Shown here: in pieces, positions 11,267 through 23,210 of the stretch
Layout: the number at the start of each line of letters is the position of its first letter
Numbering within the stretch: position 1 is the stretch's first letter
Source: Gyrodactylus bullatarudis
Lineage: Eukaryota > Platyhelminthes > Monogenea > Gyrodactylidea > Gyrodactylidae
Direction: 5' to 3'
Assembly (NCBI GenBank): GCA_012064415.1
Contig: SSNU01001268.1
Coordinates: forward strand, 62,001-126,000
DNA length: 64,000 nucleotides
Translations under genes and position numbers: made by a program
The notes under the pieces: generated by a model
The model's database searches: none
What the model saw: only the letters and a program-made list of their open reading frames with translations
Told to the model about the DNA's origin: nothing

Positions 11267-14200
11267 ATGAATTTTGTTGAAGACGCTAGTGACAACAACT
11301 CAAGTCCAGTATTTCTTGCTAATCCTGAGGTCGGAATGGTTCAGCGACATCGAAGTCATAGTTCTGCCTTCCTCAAGATTAGTGAAATTGTCCATTGTGA
11401 ACGGGCTATCAGGCGTAGAGCAAGTGAAGAAGTTAGAAAGTTCTCCCTTTCTTGTGAAAGCAAATCAAGAAGTCGAAGCAGTTCATGCCAACGGAGTAAG
11501 AAACCATTCAGAGATCTTTTTTTCACAATCTACCGCTGGTTCATGTCATCCATGGATTTATTCATTGAAGTTATTAAGAGATCAAGCCTCTTGGGTAGGC
11601 TAGAGGTTCCTTCGAGAATTCTCTCCTGTGAACTGAAAAGGTCCATGTCGTGTAACGACGTGAGAAATGTCCCAGCTGAATTTGAGAATGATTTCCAGAC
11701 AGAATTGAAACTCCTGGAGCAAATCAGTAATGATGATTTGTGTAAAATCTTGAAGTAGTTTTCATTTATTATAAACTTTTCCCATAGTTTTTGGCTGGAT
11801 TTCATGCCAAACGAATTCCAAAACGATCATCAACTCCTTGATTTAACGGTTAACGTGGGTAAAATTCTTTATACAACAAATAATTGTCTTCTTAACAACA
11901 TAAACGAGAGAATCAAGTGAATTTCAAGTTCATAGCAATTAATATCTTTAATAATACATTTCAATCGTTATTTTGAGGTGTCAGAACTGGTCGAGGAGAG
12001 TAGACCAGAGCGAAGATAAAAGTCCAGACTCAACAAAAAAGACAAGTGATGTCGCGAAATGTGAATATTTGAAAACACTGGTGTTGAAGGATATTCCCTC
12101 AGCTGAGTTGGCCCGACAAATGACGTTTTTGGATTTTCAGGCCTTCTCTAAAATCCATGTAAGCTGTTTGAGCTCACTTTTAAATATTCATCTACGGTAT
12201 AGTAAGTAATGTGAGAGAAAGTGTTTTCCTATACTAGTGAATGATAAATTTGATTCTTCACTTGAATTATGTTTCTCTGAAAAAGACTTCTCTATTAAAG
12301 ACTGTAATAGAGGATACAGTTTAGGAAACAGCCAAAAGATTTATACAAGAGTGTGTTTAAAAGATGATACTGTTGAATTAATTCAAACTTGGAATAATCT
12401 GGGATTCTTGAAATTCTGATATCTAGAATTGAACGGGAAATTATTTTCTCGTCAATTAGTTCTAAGACTCCAAGCAAAGAATAGTATTTTAATATCTTTT
12501 AATCCAATTTTTTTCAATGTCAATAAACTAAAGCTAAAACCTTGGATAACGGCCGATGTAGTTTCGACCTCATAAAGATTGTTTCGATAAAATTTCAAAA
12601 TGAGCTTATATTTTTTTACACCTGAAACTTTCCCCTCTTGAAATTTTAGATTTCGTTCCAAATCAATTTTTTTAACAAAAATATCAGTGAAGAAAATAAT
12701 TTAGGATTTTTTACACAATCCATAAAAAAATTTCTGTACTAGAATTTTAAATGAAGCCATGTGTCATGGTTATAAGGATTGCTACTTAATAGTTATAATC
12801 TTCTCAGTTTAAGGATCTCAAGGAATACACAGAAAGTGGGGAGCTTAGTGCATCTTCAAATCTCAGTGAATCAGCTGCCTTCTTCAATGGTCTTTCTCAA
12901 TGGGTTCAGTGTATGATTTTGAATAATTCAACTCCACAAAAGAGGGCACAGTTAATGATCAAATTCGTTGAGGTGGCCAAAGTAAGCTATCGACCATTTT
13001 TTAACATTTCTTGTCCAGGAGTTGAGAAAGTTGCACAATTATAATTCCTTTTTCGCTATTGTCGGAGGCCTTACGCACAGTGCCATAGCAAGATTAACAC
13101 GAACACAAGAGGCTCTCCCACAGGATATCTTGAAGGTATTTCCATTTAAAATGAAAAATACCTTTTTCTAGACGATTCAAAAGTTTTCAGAAATAATCTC
13201 ATCAAATGGAAACTATTTAAATTATAGGAAAGAATTCGCCCTTAACTCGACATCAGCCATTCCGATCATGTAAGTTTAACTCTTGCTATACTTGGCCTAT
13301 GAGATTTTTTATAAAAAGATAGATTGGAAAAAAGTTTGAAATCGAAAGCTTCAATTTAAGGTAATGTTGTACATTTGGTTCTCATCAGGAATCCTGATCT
13401 AACGTATCTGTTATTTGAATTTCATCTGAATTAATAGAAATATTCATTTCTTAGAGGATTTTGAAGGCGAGTGAATAATGAGTAATAAAGCTTTTATTAT
13501 TTCACCGGTTCTCATCAGACTCTTACACCGGCTTGATATTTATATATACAATAATGGATAATTAAAAATCCTCTGATTGGACTAATGGGAATTGAAAGAA
13601 TATCACAGGGAGGAGGGGTAGGGTTTCACTGAGTTCATTGTCTTTTCTTGAGAAAGGAATTTGAATTTCATTCGACTAGTAGACTTGTTAAAATTGATTC
13701 TCACAAAAGGATATTTAAGTTTTGAGCACTACTGATGATAATTTTTTACTTTCACACAAATTTTCTTTTTTGAATAAATCCATAACCAGGAATGACTCCT
13801 TTGTCTAAAAGTCATCCCAAATAATAATAAATCTTTATTACTTTGAATTCAGCAGGTTTAAAAAAGGGAAAATTTGGCGCATTAACTGTAGCTTTATTAA
13901 GCGATGCATCATCTTGAATTCTATTTAATGATAGAGGGTCCTCTTCATTAAATCCTACACACACAAACGGAATAAATTAATCCCTCGTACTGAATTCTAA
14001 TGAGATATAATTATAATGCTAGATAATTATACGAATTCAAATTTAAATGAAAAAATAGAATGATCATGAATTTAAAAAATATTCAATATTAAACCAATCA
14101 AAATTGTTTATTTTATGTATTAAATTTTGATATTTCTCACCCAGAGAGACAAATATGATTCTATCCCCTTAAATCAATCCAGTCTACATACTTTTTTCAG

Positions 14201-17200
14201 ATACAACATGTAGAAGCAATCAGAAATAAACATTAGCAGTTTACTTTTTCAATGAGAAAAAGCACAATAGCAAATTTTCATCAGAAATAAAATAAATCTC
14301 TACGAGTGCTATTACTTTTGAAAAGTAATATCTCAAGTGAATGATTTCGAGGGTGGTGTGTACGAATGAATCTGATGTATATTATTTCTCATATGGAAAA
14401 AGAGTATATATTCTGTAGTGAAAAAAATATTAAATGGAGATTGGCAAGAAGGAATAAATCCTTCTTTACCTGTCCCTCTCCCCCCAGCCTCTCTATAGCC
14501 TAATCATAATTACATTTAAATCACAAAAAGAGTAATTGAATAAACTCAAATTGAATTCAAATGAAATGCCTCTCTTCCCAATACATTATCATTTTATGGG
14601 AGTTTTTTCAACTTTGACAAAAATAAAGTTGGTTGATATGAAGTTGGGAATCTATGATTTTTACAGAAATCTTGATTTTTTATCAACAATTCGAATTTGT
14701 TAAAGATTTTTTGGAATTTACCACTCTCAAATCAATAGAGATTTTCAGTTCAAATTTCGAAAAAATGGGATTTTTAAAAATGACCATATTTTTCATAAAA
14801 ATAATTTTTTTCTTCAAATGGTAAAAGTGGACAACATGAGTAGGATTCCAAAAAATCTTTGACAAATTTGAATTCTTGATGAATAAATCGAGATTTCTGT
14901 AAAAATCATACATACCCAACTTCATATCAATGAGATTTATATCCTTGGCCAAGTTATGTGAAATGTTCATCAGGATATAATTGAAACAAGAAGGGAAGAC
15001 CTGTCGAGTAGCAAATTTTAAAAAGAAACATCAAAATAATATTACTGAAAATAGTCTTTGCATATGCCGAAACCAAGAGACTATTACAGAAAAGATTGGC
15101 AGTATACGATCTGATATTATGCATAAAAAAATAATTGTAATGTAAGAAAGATTATTTCGATTCCAGATGAAAGCATGTTTATCCAAATGTTTCGGGGGAC
15201 TTACAGGGTCCTGTGAATGCATTGTAAAACATTACGAACATTAGTCATTAATGACTCATTGAACAAGTGATGTGGATAATAACCCCACCCCATGTGGGAA
15301 AAATAGTCGGAAAGATTTTCTCAATATTTAATTCTGATTTTCAATTTTAAGAAGATTTTTAAAGTTGCTTTCTGCAAATTCTATTAGAAATAGCCCTACT
15401 AAACATGGTATGGAAATAATCAGCGGAAAAATGTCTTTCGAAAGGTATTAATTTAGTTGAAAATTAATTTTTAGCTATTTTTGGTTAAATATGTCTGCTT
15501 ACAAGTAGTCACGATTTACGAAAGAGATTTTTGAGGGGTAGAAATTAGGGGGATAACTTTTACACAGTTATTAAAGAGGGACTACTGTATTTTTCAACGG
15601 AATTGAAGAAAAAAAATTAAAAATTAGGAATTAAATGCAAAAATCTCAGCTCTATCATTTGTCAAACCTGCCCTATGATGATTCAAAGAAATTTGTTTTT
15701 CCAAAAAAAATTTTGTGTTTAAAACGTTTTTTTGATAAGCTATTTCCCTTTTATCACTTCTATCGAGTAATAACCGTGTATAATTCGAATATCTAATCGC
15801 TTGAACTCTATCTGCTAAAGCTTTCAAGATAGATAGAAAATTTTTCGATGAAAGAATGACCCAAATTTTGTTTGATAACTCCTTAACTAAAAGTAATTGC
15901 GTTAAAACAACTGTGGATTTGTAACCAGCGAACTCACAGACCATAGGATAGTTAAAAGATTGAATGCGAGTCACAAAAATTTTGTAGACCTTGAAAATTG
16001 GGAGAAAATCAAAAAGTTCTGTTGAGAGAAATCAAAAAATCATCAGAATTTTTGTAGATTAATGAAAAAAATATTAACTGAAAAAGATAGAGAGTGGGTG
16101 GCGGCTTTCTATTGTACGGAATCTATTCATCTTTTAAGGAGCTTGATTAAAAATTTATTTGTTTCCACATTTCTGCGTACATTGAATTGGAATTGATTTC
16201 TATCCAACTTTTCAGACTACATTTCTTTTATTTTCCTTAAAATTCGGTGTAAACTACAAGAGGAAAAGTGTTTTGATTCCCATGGATATCTCATCAAAAT
16301 TATTTTAGCAAAAAATTTACCTGTTGCTAATTCAACTTGACACTTTTAATAATCATAATGGAAAAATCTTATATTGAAAACTTGCTAGCAAAGTTTTGGA
16401 AATTTGTTTATAACTAGGACGGTCAGAAAATAGCTAAATTTTTCAAATTATATAGAATTTTAATGTAAGCATAATTTAGTCGGCCAGTGCAGAATATTGA
16501 GTATTAACGTGTGACCAAATATTCAATTATGAAATGAATGAGGCAGAAATAATATTGCAAGCTTAAAAATGTTTTTTCAGCTACTCAAAAGCTCTCAGAC
16601 CAGGCCTTGTGAGATTGAAAATTAGAATTCACGTTTCTTTAAGATTAATTCTGCTCTTTTTAGAACTAGAAAGGAATTGAGCTGACTAGCCAACGTAAGA
16701 TTCATTGTTCATATTTATCTTGACATCATTTTTTTTCTTCTTATAAAACACCTCAATGAATCTTTTTATTCGATAGCGGGATTTATCTCAAGGACCTTAT
16801 CGGTATCCAAAATGCGGCCAGCTCATATTTCCATTATGAAATGGGAATCGAGACAAGCTATACACGGCCATCCATCCTCGAAGGGATTCTCTCTCAAAAG
16901 GTCTACATAAACTTTTTAAAAATGTCAAACATCTCCAGTATTATTGACAAGATTCAGGAACTGCAACAGGTCAAACTTCATATTAAGGAAAATGTACCTC
17001 TCTGTAAAATGATCAGAGTGAGAAGGCTTGGATTTCTTCATTTATTCATTCTTAATAATTTCAAAACTACTATCTCTAAGAGATCCCCTTTTTGTTTAAT
17101 AATTAAAGCCAAAAAATACCACTTACCAAACTATGAACTAGGAGCTATTTTATCATTTTAATCTTCTTCTGAGAGAGTCACTGAAAATTTGAATTTTTCA

Positions 17201-20200
17201 AGCATCCTGATTGGTTACAAAGAGATAACCTGTAGTTAAAGCCAATCAGGATACTTGACGAATTCAAATTTCCAGTGACTTATAAAAGAAGAAGATACAT
17301 CAACGCAATTGAAAAGCTTATTTTCGAATTTTTTAAAAGAATAATTAGAAGAGTTCCAACTTCATACTTTGGTCAGTGGTATTTTTGGCTTTCTTACGAA
17401 ACTTACCACATGCCTAGTGATCATTGAGAATTTGAGAAACTGGCCATTATTAAATCAAATCACAAATAAACATTCAATTTAACCCTTCAAGCCCCTGTGG
17501 GTCATATATATGGGACAGGTAACTTTCTCAAGACATAATAATTCTGTCTTAAAGAAACTGAAAATAATTTATTGAACACTTTTCTGAAAGAAGAACCAAT
17601 ATCCTCTCGAAAAAACAATGACTTATAAAGCTACAATAGTTTATTGAGAAGTCATGAAAATTTTAAAAATGACTCGTTTTTTGAAAAAAATCTCCTAGAA
17701 AATACAAACAAAATATTAGGATCATCTACAAAATTTCATCAAACTATTGAAAAATTTGAGATTCTGGTAGCAAAATATATCTGAAGCCTTAGGAAATTTG
17801 TAGGGAGAATGTTGCTCGATTCTGATTGGCCAACAGTACTCAATATCTATTGGTCTTTTAATCATGAGTTTAGGGGTAGAAATGGTACACTTTACAGAGC
17901 TTTTACCTGTTTAGAAACATTTATCTTTTTTTCTTTTGAAGAAATCACATATTAGTTTTTCAATCTCAAGGATCTTTTTATCTTTAAGGGTTTAAAAAGG
18001 AGCAAAAAGGTTCTCTTTGAGGTTGTAAGAGTCTTGAAGGCATTTGAATTTTGTAGCAAATGTTCTGGTAATTTTTCATTTTATAATCTTGTTTTGCATA
18101 AACTGAGTGATGTTGATGATGATGACGATAATCGTGCAATAAAAATAACATTTACTTAGACTCAAAGACAAATAAAATAAAGGAAATAGAGTCTGTAAGG
18201 CAGCAGCAGTCTGAAAAAAACAAACACTTTTTTTTCTTTGTTTATTTTCCTCTTTTTGAGAGTTCTCATTTGATGATGCAAACTGAGGAGTAGTACAATA
18301 CAAATGCAAAAGATGCTCACAAAGGAAATAAAGTAAAATAAAAACAGAACAAGGCAAAAAGAATTAAAATTATACAGTGGTGTGCAAATAAAGAAATTTT
18401 TCTATTGTTGATTTTCCAGTGGCAATTCGAAAAATTACTGAAATTGTAATTAATCATCATCATCCTAACGTGAATTTAAAGATATTAACATCTCTCAATC
18501 GATTTCCTTCTAGGCTAAACCTTTGAACCCATTGTATTGTGCTTGTAATTGAAAACGTGCCAATCAAATTTTTAAAATAGTCAATGACAACTCACATTAT
18601 CCATTGGTGGTCTCTGGGCTAGGGTCAAATTTAGTACCCAGATCATGTTTTGCATATTTTTAAAGCGTGAAAGTTATCCTTCATTATATCATTGCTCATT
18701 TTTCCCACAACATCCCATGAACATGATAAAACAACAAAATTCGCCATGAAGGCCCTCTTAATGATAAGATTTTTGAAGATAAAACTCAAGAAATCTATTA
18801 AATGGCCAAGATATTCCTGATTTTAGAGATTGCATGGTAAAAATTCCTTGAAATTCTGGATTTTTGAAACTGAATGGCATTTTTTTCTAGTATTTTCGAC
18901 TAGAACTTGGATTGAAAAAAATACATTTTATTCATCGTAAATACCGAATTAATTATGGAATTATTTATGATTATTCGTATTTTTTCGTTCATTTCTTATT
19001 TTCAAACGTAAATTGAATTTGGAAGTGTAAAATGATTTATTTACAAATTTATCTCGACAGTTGCATCATTTCCTAGTTGTCTGGGCAGACATTGAGTAAA
19101 ATGGAAATGTAGATATAATTTGATAAAATGTGATTAGACCATTGAATCGTTTCGCTTGTCCCAGAAATTTGTCATCCATCAACACTGAATCCATTAATCC
19201 AGTCCCATTTCAAATTTTTGATAATTCCTATTTTAGTTCTCCCTCGATCTGAACTACAGTGAAGATGAAATGTACGAATTGTCGCTAACTAAAGAACCAA
19301 AGTCCCTTATTAATGTGAGTTGAAATAAACATACTGCGAAACATATTATACTAATTTGGGCAATAAAACTTATTTATTGAACAACCATCTTGGATCATCA
19401 AGTTTTATGCATTCATGATTCAGTGACTGAATTATTCATAAAAGAGAATTTCAGAGAGTGATGGAGACAATCTGTTCCATAAAAATGTACTGAATGTATA
19501 TGTACTTGTCTGAGAAAACTGGAAAAACTAATGGTTTTACTACAAGTCAATCATGGGAATAAATTCTTAACAATGAATAGATCAAAGTAGAATTCAACCA
19601 GAAGTCGAGTGAAATATACGAGAGTTGTTGAGAAAAACTATATACTGTATAAGTGTTTTTATGATATACCCTAGAGGAACATATCAAGTATTATAACAAT
19701 TTTTATGTATGATATACAGAATGCGAATGATTAAAAAAAGCAATACAAAATCTTTTGGGAAATTGAAAATTTTATTTCTATGAATATGATTTTAAATTCT
19801 TCAAAAATAAAGAATCTAAATGACAAATTCTTGAAATGATATCCATTGGTTTTGTTCAATAAATAACCAATATTGTTTATTGGTCTGAACTGACAATTCT
19901 ATAAACTTGATTTCTATGTTTGAATTTTAAACAATTTAAATGTTTTGAGATTATTCAATGAGTGATGAGATGGTACTCAGCTTTTCAAGGAAATACGACG
20001 AGGTTTGCTAACACTCGGATGGAAAAAATATGCAGAAGTGATAACTGTTCTGACCCTGGCGCTAAAAAATACGATTTTAAAATGAAAAACAGCACAAGAT
20101 TGAATTCATTTTAAAAGGAAGGGAAAAAATATTTTTGGTCAAGGTCAGATCTCAGAATATGAATCAAAAATAGGGTTTAAAAGACAAAGTACAAACATTA

Positions 20201-22219
20201 TTTGAACGATAATATTGCCGAACTATAAACATTATAATTATTATTCAATTCAAATCTTAATTCCAGCAAAGCTCAATAAATACTCATGTCTTTGCGGATT
20301 GGGTTGCAGGGTCAATACCTCCGAATGAAATTACTATAAAGAAACATGTTTCCGAAATGATTGAAGTAAGCTATTCTACATCTTTTCATCAATTGCTATA
20401 TTTTGTGAATCAATGACATTTTTATTGATGATTCAAATCAAGATTAAAGATTGAAACAATCCTAGATAATGAGTCCTAATTGACATGAAGATGAGAATTT
20501 ACTATTTACACAAAAGTCACATTATTTTACCCTGGATTATTTATTGCATTTAGCTTTATGTTTCTCTCGAAAAAAATCCCTGTATGAAATAATTAGGGTA
20601 GAAACTCAGGGGGCGTATTTATCGCAAAAAAATAGCAAGGTTCTATAATATATATCAATGAGAATTGAGAATTTTATCTGAAATAATGGGGGTAAAACTT
20701 TTTCCTAAAACAAAAAATACTGATTTATCTGATGTGTAGTGGGAGTTTTTGTCGCAGAAAACGGAGCATCTCATGTTTTTATGGCAAAATTTTCTCTGTC
20801 TGTACTGGGAAAAGGTTAGTTATATTTCAACTACTAGATGGATCTACTAGACTGTTTTAAATGTTGGGGGGAAATGACTAGATTTTTCTCTATTCCCACG
20901 AGTAAAATTGAGAAATAAATTATTAAATATTTTAACTATTTCTGTTATCTTCATTCAAGATTTATACAGTTACGCATCTCTAAAAAAAATATTGAAAAAC
21001 TTTACACGTTTCATTGAAAAAGATTTTAAAAATTTACTATACTCTTCTATTGAGGAAACTGCCAAATGTATTATTACTCTAATGGAAAATATAATGACCA
21101 CTAGCCGATACGTTATTGTAATATCATCCGGATATGTAATGTAAATTATTTTATTATTTATTTATTTAGAGTATACGCGTGCATTAAATCGAATTTTTTA
21201 ATAATAATGATAGAATATATTTAATGGAAATTAATATTACAGTTTAAAATTTGTATTTGTAATTTTAATCTGATTCCTTTACATATTTTATTCATCCACC
21301 ATGGGATACTCAAAATTAACCATTTTCAAACTCATGGAATGATAAAAACAGGCGGTATTCAATTTGTACGATGAAAATCATGATGGTTTCATATCCAACA
21401 CAGAATTCGAGGCAATTGTGACAAATTTTCCATTTATTGATTCCTTTTCGATTCTCGATACTAACAAGTATGCTAGAAATTTCTATATTATTTTTATTTA
21501 AACCTCTCATGACTCATTGTGAGAAATCAAAGATCATACCCACCTTGTCAATGATAGAAAGCTGTTCATTAATCTAAAAATATTTTAATACATTTTAGTG
21601 ACGGAATGATTAGCAGGTCGGAAATGATCTCTTATTTCATCAAGCACAATTTCCATGCTCTTCGTGTCAGTTTCAAGCATGAATTTCTAGAAACAGTATG
21701 CCTAAAACCAACTAATTGCAGTTATTGTGGTAATATTGTAAGAAAATATTTGCAAAACATGTGAAAAATTTTGAGAAATATATCTTGAATGTTTAGCTAT
21801 GGGGACTCTCGAGACAAGCTAGTATGAAGTGCCGGCATTGCAATATCTACACCCATAAGGCATGCAAAGATCGTATTGTTCTGGAATGTAAAAAAGGTCT
21901 AAAGGAACATTGTTCACCTCCAAATCAATCTCTGAGTAGTAAGTGTTTTTTATTATTTTTACTTGTTGTATATACTTGAAAGTAGATACTTGATTATTTT
22001 TGATGATTTATAGATGAAAAAAGGTACAAGGTAATAGATAAAAGTTACACGTTCAATGAAGATTATAGAAACCCAAACAGTGCTGGAATCTTCAAGCGAA
22101 CTTACACCCAACGTTCTCCAAAAGTAAACAATCAACAGCGCAAGTATTCTGGAAATTTAACGCAGTTGAACATGACCAAGTACCAAAATATTGCAATAAT
22201 TTTTGATCAAACTTCTTGA
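11267..22219 (+). CDS. RASGRP: RasGRP-type Ras guanine nucleotide exchange factor
   Basis: Activates Ras/Rap GTPases in response to calcium and diacylglycerol. Thirteen exons: 11267-11754, 11788-11854, 11985-12158, 12808-12981, 13019-13135, 13172-13269, 16777-17017, 19237-19314, 20267-20365, 21352-21467, 21599-21737, 21797-21938 and 22014-22219. The product is 712 aa and all phases agree. In order: a Ser/Arg-rich N-terminus, REM domain (about 80-185, TIYRWFMSS), CDC25-type RasGEF domain (about 215-465, with NGLSQWVQ, NYNSFFAIVGGL and IGIYLKDLI), two EF-hands with canonical loops (DENHDGFISNTE and DTNNDGMISRSE), and a C1 domain (578-628) with all expected Cys and His. Introns range from 33 to 3507 nt, and the three largest lie in the middle. 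The order REM-GEF-EF-C1 is diagnostic. Confidence 0.95.
14633..14940. repeat. long imperfect inverted repeat in RasGRP intron 6
   Basis: The arm at 14633-14717 (beginning TTGATATGAAGTTGGG) is matched in reverse complement by 14845-14940, with roughly four of five bases identical and a few indels. About 130 bp separate the arms. This is a foldback or MITE-like structure. An open frame of 95 codons on the minus strand crosses it and is probably a by-product. Confidence 0.8.
15857..15995. repeat. dispersed repeat B, copy 1 (RasGRP intron 6)
   Basis: About 135 bp resemble 36286-36417, sharing GCGTTAAAACAACTGT, an ATAGGATAG core and AATGCGAGTCA at matching distances in the same orientation. On the minus strand this copy lies inside a 116-codon open frame (15624-15974). 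The other copy has a stop in that frame, so the frame is not evidence of an intact protein. Confidence 0.75.
17161..17296. repeat. 136-bp hairpin-forming inverted repeat in RasGRP intron 7
   Basis: The arm beginning ATCTTCTTCT at 17161 and continuing through CAAGCATCCTGATTGG pairs with 17242-17296, which ends AGAAGAAGAT. The arms are about 54 bp with several mismatches and one indel, and the loop is about 27 bp. The whole unit looks like a small MITE or a hairpin RNA gene. Confidence 0.75.
17479..17995. mobile_element. possible TTAA-type MITE with weak termini
   Basis: The left end TTTAACCCTTCAAGCCCCTG at 17478 resembles the reverse complement of the sequence ending at 17995 (TTTAAACCCTTAAAG). 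Internal TCATATATATGGGAC recalls the palindrome of the clearer element at 36418. The match is short, so the call is tentative. Confidence 0.35.
18616..18885. repeat. dispersed repeat A, copy 1 (RasGRP intron 7)
   Basis: About 270 bp similar, in the same orientation, to 44384-44700 in a DRC3 intron. Shared blocks include GGCTAGGGT, TTTTTAAAGC with GTGAAAG or ATGAAAGG, TGATAAAACAAC, and CCCTCTTAATGATAAGATT followed by AAGATAAAACT. Confidence 0.8.
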
Positions 22220-22256
22220 TTTCTTATGTGCATCTATAAGATTTTATTGTCTCTTG

Positions 22257-22262
22257 AATAAA
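22257..22262 (+). terminator. poly(A) signal of RasGRP
   Basis: AATAAA 37 bp after the RasGRP stop codon. RPB7 converges from the right, and its own signal lies about 150 bp further on. Confidence 0.65.
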
Positions 22263-22415
22263 ATCAAATTATTTATTCTAATTATAACAAATTTCTATAT
22301 ATAACGATATACCAATGACCAATTGACCATAACATAGAGTGTTCTAGATTAATTTAATTTTTAAACTAATTTTAGAGATTGAGAGTTCAAAAGCATCAAC
22401 TATGTAATTGAAAAT

Positions 22416-22421
22416 TTTATT
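22416..22421 (-). terminator. poly(A) signal of RPB7
   Basis: TTTATT on the given strand (AATAAA on the minus strand), 32 bp beyond the RPB7 stop. Confidence 0.6.
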
Positions 22422-22453
22422 TACAAAAATATGACACATCAATGGTCATGAAT

Positions 22454-23102
22454 TTACATCACAGGACCCAAGTAATCATCCATTAAAGTTCCAACTGCAA
22501 ACTGAGAAAATTAAGAATCAAAGACTTACAATATCGGATGCATCAATTCTTAGACCCATTATTTTCACTCTTATTTTATCCTCAATTTGAACTATTTGAA
22601 TCTAATAAGATTATCGAGAATGTTTATAATTTTTGAAATAGAGTATAAAGAAGAATACTCACATCATTATTTTCATCGTCGTCATCTAAATTGTCAACAT
22701 TTTCGTCTACTCCTTCAAATTTAATGTTTGGTGGGACAGAATGATGTAGCACAAAAATAGTCAGAGGTCCTGCTTCTGCAAAAACACCGACTTTGTTAAC
22801 ATTCTTAACAATTGCATCGAGTACTTCTCCTTTAAAAGGGCGAAAGACAATCGCTCGATATACAATTGGAAAATGGACAAAACCTCGGTTAGGTGGTAAA
22901 AGACCATCTCCGATTCTTTCAATATTTGTCACAGCAATAATAAATCCATATTTGCCGCTACATGTGCCCTCAACGTCTGAGAATAGTTTGAGTTTAATAC
23001 TTTCATCTAGTTTGGGACCGAAATACTTGGGACTGAGAAAAATTTCATGCTCTAAAACCATCTAAAATATTATTAATTATTATGACAGACATGATAGAAC
23101 AT
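22454..23102 (-). CDS. POLR2G: RNA polymerase II subunit RPB7
   Basis: RPB7 pairs with RPB4 as the stalk of RNA polymerase II, helping initiation and binding emerging RNA. Exons on the minus strand are 23091-23102, 22663-23061, 22530-22601 and 22454-22501, giving 176 aa (human 172). Introns are 29, 61 and 28 nt. The 12-nt first exon encodes MFYH, exactly the family start, and joins VLEHEI after a 29-nt intron with a GTCTGT donor. Strong matches follow: [26 protein letters not shown] and [11 protein letters not shown]. The C-terminal exons give [19 protein letters not shown] and [15 protein letters not shown]. An extra acidic Asp/Asn stretch ([11 protein letters not shown]) sits before the third exon. 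It is head-to-head with UBE2J2. Confidence 0.96.
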
Positions 23103-23210
23103 TTGGCTTTGAAATTTTTTTAAAGCTCCGCAAATTTAAAGAAAAAACTCAAGACCTCGAATTAATTTTGCGTTCTATTTTGTTAGTCTATGATATAAAA
23201 ATTAAATTTG
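23103..23210. promoter_or_regulatory. 108-bp divergent promoter between RPB7 and UBE2J2
   Basis: The start codons of the two opposed genes are only 108 bp apart, so both 5' untranslated regions and both promoters must be packed here. The stretch contains runs of T and A but no clear TATA box. Confidence 0.6.

Noticed and set aside
14683..14970. 95-codon minus-strand frame
   Set aside because: It lies across the arms of the long inverted repeat. Its openness follows from the repeat sequence and no domain is visible.
15624..15974. 116-codon minus-strand frame in RasGRP intron 6
   Set aside because: It overlaps a dispersed repeat whose second copy has an in-frame stop. No family was recognised and there is no transcript context.
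20908..21144. 78-codon plus-strand frame in RasGRP intron 9, AT-rich and hydrophobic
   Set aside because: It has no ATG at its start, does not match any RasGRP region, and exons 9 and 10 join in phase without it.
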